Program-made: the position numbers and the translations under genes | In this document: piece by piece, positions 5,329-9,005 of the stretch | Layout: every line of letters begins with the position of its first letter | Numbering within the stretch: position 1 is the stretch's first letter | The notes under the pieces: model-generated | Database searches by the model: none | Seen by the model: only the letters and a program-made list of their open reading frames with translations | What the model was told of the DNA's origin: nothing | From: Conchiformibius kuhniae DSM 17694 | GTDB taxonomy: Bacteria > Pseudomonadota > Gammaproteobacteria > Burkholderiales > Neisseriaceae | Direction: 5' to 3' | Length of the DNA: 9,005 nucleotides | Assembly: GCF_000428785.1 (NCBI RefSeq) | Contig: NZ_AUAP01000042.1 | Span: 1 to 9,005, forward strand

Positions 5329-6036
5329 ATGATGGAGAAAAAACGTTTTCCTTTGCGCGCGAAATGTCGGGCGACGTTTCTGCATTTGGCTTTGTCGCTG
5401 CTGGTGTTTGCGGGGGTGGCGGTATGGCTGGTGGTGGGTTTGTATCCGTCTTTTTATTTCAATATGAGCGGCGGGGTGCAGGGGCTGATGCTGATGTTTG
5501 GGGTGGATGTGGTGCTGGGGCCCTTGCTGACGTTTTTGGTGTTCAATCCGCACAAGCGTTTGCGTGAAATTGTGTCGGATTGTCTGATTATCGGGGCGGT
5601 GCAGGCAGGGGCGTTGGTATACGGGCTTTATACGGTGTATCAGGAACACCCGAAATTGACGGTTTTGTACGAATACGGTACGGCAACGGCTTTGACCCAC
5701 CGCGAGGTGTCGGCAGAGCCCGAATGGGCAGCGCTGCCCGATTCGGCGGCACACAGCAGCAGGGTGGCGGGCGTGGCATGGACGGTGTTTTCGCAGCCGC
5801 ACGGTAAAAACACGTACCAGCCGCCGGCAAAAGCGGCGGCGGTATTGGCAAAGGCAGACGCGGCGGCACGGCGGGCGATGTCGCCCGAAGAACAGGCGCA
5901 ATTGGCGCAGTGGGAGCAGTCGCACGGACAGGTTTACGTGTTTGCCGTTATCGGCAAATACACGGGCGCGTACGTCGTGCTGGACCGGCGCTTTCACTAT
6001 TTAACCAAAATCGGCGAAAAAGAAGCCGGTTTGTAA
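5329..6036 (+). CDS. TfpB/TfpZ/FimB-like type IV pilin accessory membrane protein
   Basis: Predicted 235-residue inner-membrane protein resembling the pilin accessory family encoded beside pilin genes in Moraxella (TfpB/TfpZ), Dichelobacter (FimB) and Kingella. Membrane segments lie at about 16-38, 50-72 and 84-104; the second contains the family-like GVDVVLGPLLTFLVFNPHK. A soluble C-terminal domain (about 105-235, including an alanine-rich stretch near 158-174 and VYVFAVIGKYTGAYVVLDR) would lie on one side of the membrane. Its exact job is unknown; in related bacteria it affects pilin handling or assembly. The ATG pair at 5329/5332 follows GGGACGGG (5315-5322); the TTG at 5281 opening the frame is rejected because it adds a non-family extension with no ribosome site. 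The pilin gene is divergent on the other side of element A. The helicase gene starts 23 nt after the stop, suggesting co-transcription. The family call is from remembered motifs. Confidence 0.78.
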   Translation: MMEKKRFPLRAKCRATFLHLALSLLVFAGVAVWLVVGLYPSFYFNMSGGVQGLMLMFGVDVVLGPLLTFLVFNPHKRLREIVSDCLIIGAVQAGALVYGLYTVYQEHPKLTVLYEYGTATALTHREVSAEPEWAALPDSAAHSSRVAGVAWTVFSQPHGKNTYQPPAKAAAVLAKADAAARRAMSPEEQAQLAQWEQSHGQVYVFAVIGKYTGAYVVLDRRFHYLTKIGEKEAGL

Positions 6037-6059
6037 TCAAAGATGTTTGGAAAAAATTG

Positions 6060-7391
<1,332 letters not shown>

Positions 7392-7408
7392 AAACCCCGC
7401 ACCCATTA

Positions 7409-7428
7409 TTCCCGCGCCAATGGAAATC
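7409..7428. repeat. Isolated dRS3-like repeat
   Basis: ATTCCC-GCGCCAAT-GGAAAT matches the dRS3 pattern with one mismatch in the right arm. It lies 17 bp after the helicase stop without a partner copy or IS-type ends, so it is a solo or remnant repeat. The spacer GCGCCAAT differs by one base from that of the left copy in element A (GCGCCAGT). Confidence 0.6.
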
Positions 7429-7474
7429 CGGCATCTTGTGAATATTTGAAATGCGTCCACATCTGCCAAGCCGC

Positions 7475-7489
7475 CACCTTGATAAGGTG
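7475..7489. other. Palindrome over the lpxA -35 box
   Basis: CACCTT-GAT-AAGGTG is a perfect 6-bp inverted repeat with a 3-bp centre, and it contains the whole TTGATA -35 box of the lpxA promoter. It could be an operator, or a hairpin ending helicase transcription, though no U-tract follows. Confidence 0.5.
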
Positions 7490-7508
7490 TGGCACGCTCG
7501 GTTAGAAT
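7479..7508 (+). promoter_or_regulatory. sigma70 promoter of lpxA
   Basis: TTGATA (7479-7484) and TAGAAT (7503-7508) are 18 bp apart; start near 7515. A 7-bp stem, CGGCAAA (7509-7515) with TTTGCCG (7524-7530), lies at the very 5' end of the resulting transcript. The leader is about 43 nt, ending in GAAAGG (7545-7550), 7 nt before the ATG at 7558. Confidence 0.6.
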
Positions 7509-7557
7509 CGGCAAAGCGCCGTTTTTGCCGCTTCCGCCACGCCCGAAAGGCTTTGCC

Positions 7558-8334
7558 ATGACCACCATCCACCCCACTGCCATCGTCCACCCCGATGCCG
7601 AACTCGCCGAAAACGTCTGCATCGGCGCATACAGCGTGATTGGCGCACACGTCCGCATCGGCGCGCGCACGCAAATCGGTGCGCACGTTGTGATAGACGG
7701 CCACACCGAAATCGGCGAAGACAACCACATCTTTCAATTCGCCAGCTTGGGCGCGATTCCGCAAGACAAAAAATATCGCGGCGAACCCACCCGTCTCATC
7801 ATCGGCGACCGCAACACCATCCGCGAATTTACCACCTTCAATCTCGGCACGGTAACCGGCATCGGCGAAACCCGCATCGGCAACGACAACTGGATTATGG
7901 CATATGTGCATCTGGCACACGACTGCGTGGTGGGCGACCACACCATTTTTGCCAACAACGCCAGCTTGGCGGGGCATGTTACCATCGGCAACCACGTTAT
8001 TTTGGGCGGATTTTCTTTGGTACACCAATTCTGCATCATCGGCGACCACGCCATGACCGCATTTGCGGCGGGCGTACACAAAGACGTGCCGCCGTATGTG
8101 ATGGCGGCAGGCTACCGCGCCGAACCTGCCGGATTAAACAGCGAAGGCATGCGGCGGCGCGGCTTTACCGCCGAACAAATCGCCAACGTCAAAAACATCT
8201 ACAAAATCCTCTACCGTCAAGGCTTGTCCTACGAAAACGCCAAAGCCCGCGTGTGCCAACTGGCAAGCTCCGCGCCCGAACTCAAGGCATTTGCAGATTT
8301 CTTTGCCCGCTCCGAACGCGGCATCATCCGCTAG
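7558..8334 (+). CDS. lpxA: UDP-N-acetylglucosamine O-acyltransferase LpxA
   Basis: Predicted 258-residue cytoplasmic enzyme for the first step of lipid A synthesis: transfer of a 3-hydroxyacyl chain from ACP to UDP-GlcNAc. The N-terminal two-thirds are hexapeptide repeats of the left-handed beta-helix (IGAYSVIG, IGARTQIG, VIDGHTEIG). Catalytic H121 lies in AHDC, with H118, H140 and H156 (VHQFC) matching E. coli H122, H144 and H160. F169 occupies the position of E. coli G173, the acyl-chain ruler; a bulky residue there fits a chain shorter than C14, as the C12-type neisserial enzymes. Length and the ending RGIIR match my recollection of Neisseria LpxA. The ATG at 7558 has GAAAGG 7 nt upstream; the GTG-initiated frame from 7489 is rejected. 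The TAG stop is made from TA plus the first G of element B. Its usual partners lpxD, fabZ and lpxB are not adjacent. Confidence 0.96.
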   Translation: MTTIHPTAIVHPDAELAENVCIGAYSVIGAHVRIGARTQIGAHVVIDGHTEIGEDNHIFQFASLGAIPQDKKYRGEPTRLIIGDRNTIREFTTFNLGTVTGIGETRIGNDNWIMAYVHLAHDCVVGDHTIFANNASLAGHVTIGNHVILGGFSLVHQFCIIGDHAMTAFAAGVHKDVPPYVMAAGYRAEPAGLNSEGMRRRGFTAEQIANVKNIYKILYRQGLSYENAKARVCQLASSAPELKAFADFFARSERGIIR

Positions 8335-8528
8335 GGTGTGTCATCAATCGACTGAAAAAACCCGTACCGTCATGCCCGCGCAGGCGGGAATTCAAAATAA
8401 ATTGAACAAGCCTTGATGAAACATGGTTTGCAGGTCATCGGGCGGTGGCTTCCTGCACTCGCGGGCATGACGGTGTGTTTTTATATCAAACTGATTTTCA
8501 ATGTAAAAATATAAATGATGATACGCCT
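8334..8528. mobile_element. MITE-like element B (IS5-type ends, degenerate dRS3 core)
   Basis: A 195-bp relative of element A. Its left end, GGGTGTGTCATCAATCG, and right end, AAATGATGATACGCCT, are imperfect inverted repeats. The core has degenerate dRS3 palindromes at 8372-8391 (ATGCCC-N8-GGGAAT) and 8449-8468 (CTTCCT-N8-GGGCAT), around the shared AAACATGG and ATCGGG spacer. It is flanked by TA on both sides (8332-8333 and 8529-8530). It is the most diverged of the three copies. Its first base is the last base of the lpxA stop codon. It contains no gene. Confidence 0.85.
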
Positions 8529-8530
8529 TA

Positions 8531-8726
8531 GGGCGCGTCATCAATTGACTGAAAAATCACTACGCCGTCATTCCCGCGCAGGCGGGAATCCAAAACCAAT
8601 TCAAACAAACCTGAATAAAACATGGCTTGCAGGTTATCGGGCAGTGGATTTCCGCATTCGCGGGAATGACGGCAATGTTTATACTTCGTTGATTTTCAAT
8701 GAAAGAATTTAAATAATGATACGCCC
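8531..8726. mobile_element. MITE-like element C (IS5-type ends, dRS3 core)
   Basis: A 196-bp relative of A and B, starting GGGCGCGTCATCAATTG and ending AATAATGATACGCCC. The left dRS3 (8570-8589) is exact; the right one (8648-8667) has one mismatch. TA flanks both ends (8529-8530 and 8727-8728). It directly follows B and directly precedes the IS end. Internal open frames on both strands (8515-8712 plus, 8560-8742 minus) are translations of the repeat and not genes. The region 8335-8738 therefore holds only elements B and C and the first bases of the IS. Confidence 0.87.
8570..8589. repeat. dRS3 repeat in element C
   Basis: An exact ATTCCC-GCGCAGGC-GGGAAT word, carrying the spacer I associate with the common meningococcal form. 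Its facing partner at 8648-8667 has one base change in the left arm (ATTTCC). Confidence 0.85.
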
Positions 8727-8728
8727 TA

Positions 8729-9005
8729 GGGCGTGTCATCAATTAATCCAAGAGACGACAGCAGCCAAATAAATTCCCCCCAAAAAAGCTGTTGCCGTCT
8801 TGTCATAACGGGTAGCAAGCGCACGGTATTGTTTCAAACGGGCAAAGAAGTTCTCAATCAAATGCCGTTTGCGGTACAAATCCTTGTCATACTCCCGCCG
8901 GTATTTGCGGTTGCGCAAACTCGGTATCACGACCTGTTTGCCCAAATCCAACAAGGGATTGACTACCCTTTTTGGGGCATCATAACCCTTGTCCGCAATT
9001 AGAAC
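8729..9005 (-). mobile_element. IS5-family insertion sequence, transposase 3' end side (partial)
   Basis: The element begins at 8729 with GGGCGTGTCATCAATTA, the same 17-bp end as element A, directly after TA (8727-8728) and element C. It runs off the window at 9005, so the other end, total length and target duplication cannot be seen. The TA flanks and the transposase type fit the IS427/ISL2-like branches of IS5, but the subgroup is tentative. Confidence 0.88.
8739..9005 (-). CDS. IS5-family DDE transposase, C-terminal part (partial)
   Basis: The frame is open from the window edge to a TGA at 8739-8741, giving 88 residues of a transposase C-terminus. It starts LIADKGYD, where the D of ADKG is the second catalytic aspartate, and continues with VIPSLRNRK and the IS5 signature Y-(2)-R-(3)-E-(6)-K in LYRKRHLIENFFARLKQYR, whose E is the third catalytic residue. 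It ends GGIYLAAVVSWIN. The stop codon lies inside the terminal inverted repeat. No frameshift or premature stop appears in the visible part, so the IS may be active. The N-terminal region with the first D lies outside the window, and many relatives use two overlapping frames joined by frameshifting, which cannot be judged here. Confidence 0.93.
   Translation of the reverse strand, partial: VLIADKGYDAPKRVVNPLLDLGKQVVIPSLRNRKYRREYDKDLYRKRHLIENFFARLKQYRALATRYDKTATAFLGGIYLAAVVSWIN

Noticed and set aside
8334..8726. CRISPR array suggested by regularly spaced palindromes
   Set aside because: The palindromes belong to two transposon-like copies with conserved, not unique, intervening sequence; there are no spacers and no cas genes.
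8515..8742. Small frames within elements B and C on both strands
   Set aside because: They are translations of the repeat DNA, cross element boundaries, and have no homologous feature.
8733..9002. Plus-strand frame of 89 codons at the right edge
   Set aside because: Antisense to the IS5-family transposase, whose catalytic motifs are on the minus strand.

Overview
The window looks like chromosomal DNA from a Neisseriaceae bacterium with a fairly GC-rich genome; genus and species cannot be fixed from it. The pointers are: the first 73 bases are the reverse complement of a Neisseria-type 16S rRNA 5' end; the LpxA protein has the neisserial length and C-terminus; there is a type IV pilin with a TfpB/FimB-like accessory protein as in Kingella, Eikenella and Moraxella; and the interspersed repeats contain the neisserial dRS3 word (ATTCCC-N8-GGGAAT). 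No canonical Neisseriaceae DNA uptake sequence was found by eye, which is odd for this family.

Layout, left to right. 1-308: start of an rRNA operon running leftwards off the edge (16S 5' end, leader with hairpin and boxA, strong sigma70 promoter). 383-1278 (minus): a DUF3579-plus-GNAT fusion protein with a good intrinsic terminator just before the rrn promoter. 1314-1366: divergent promoter region. 1411-3552 (plus): an M3 oligopeptidase of the OpdA/PrlC type carrying a twin-arginine signal peptide, so probably exported. 3618-4199 (plus): an unrecognised 193-residue protein. 4263-4757 (minus): a major-type type IV prepilin. 4758-5328: pilin leader and promoter, one 196-bp miniature transposable element (element A), and the upstream region of the next gene. 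5329-6036 (plus): TfpB/FimB-like pilin accessory membrane protein, followed closely by 6060-7391, an RhlE-type DEAD-box RNA helicase. 7558-8334 (plus): lpxA, with its own promoter. 8334-9005: two more miniature elements (B and C) and the 3' end of an IS5-family insertion sequence, joined head to tail with only TA between them.

The most striking structure is the family of three about 196-bp elements. Each has 15-17-bp terminal inverted repeats matching the end of the IS5-family element at 8729, is flanked by TA (one flank of A is TT), and carries a core made of two inverted dRS3-type palindromes around a spacer, i.e. a neisserial intergenic mosaic element held between IS ends. They are best read as MITEs mobilised by this IS. 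One sits exactly on the lpxA stop codon, and another separates the pilin gene from its divergent accessory gene.

Functionally the region mixes housekeeping genes (rRNA, lipid A synthesis, RNA helicase) with surface and envelope genes (pilin, pilin accessory protein, exported peptidase). Nothing else in the window indicates a defence system or prophage. The candidates for novelty are the dRS3-carrying MITE family and its self-targeting array, and the Tat-exported oligopeptidase.
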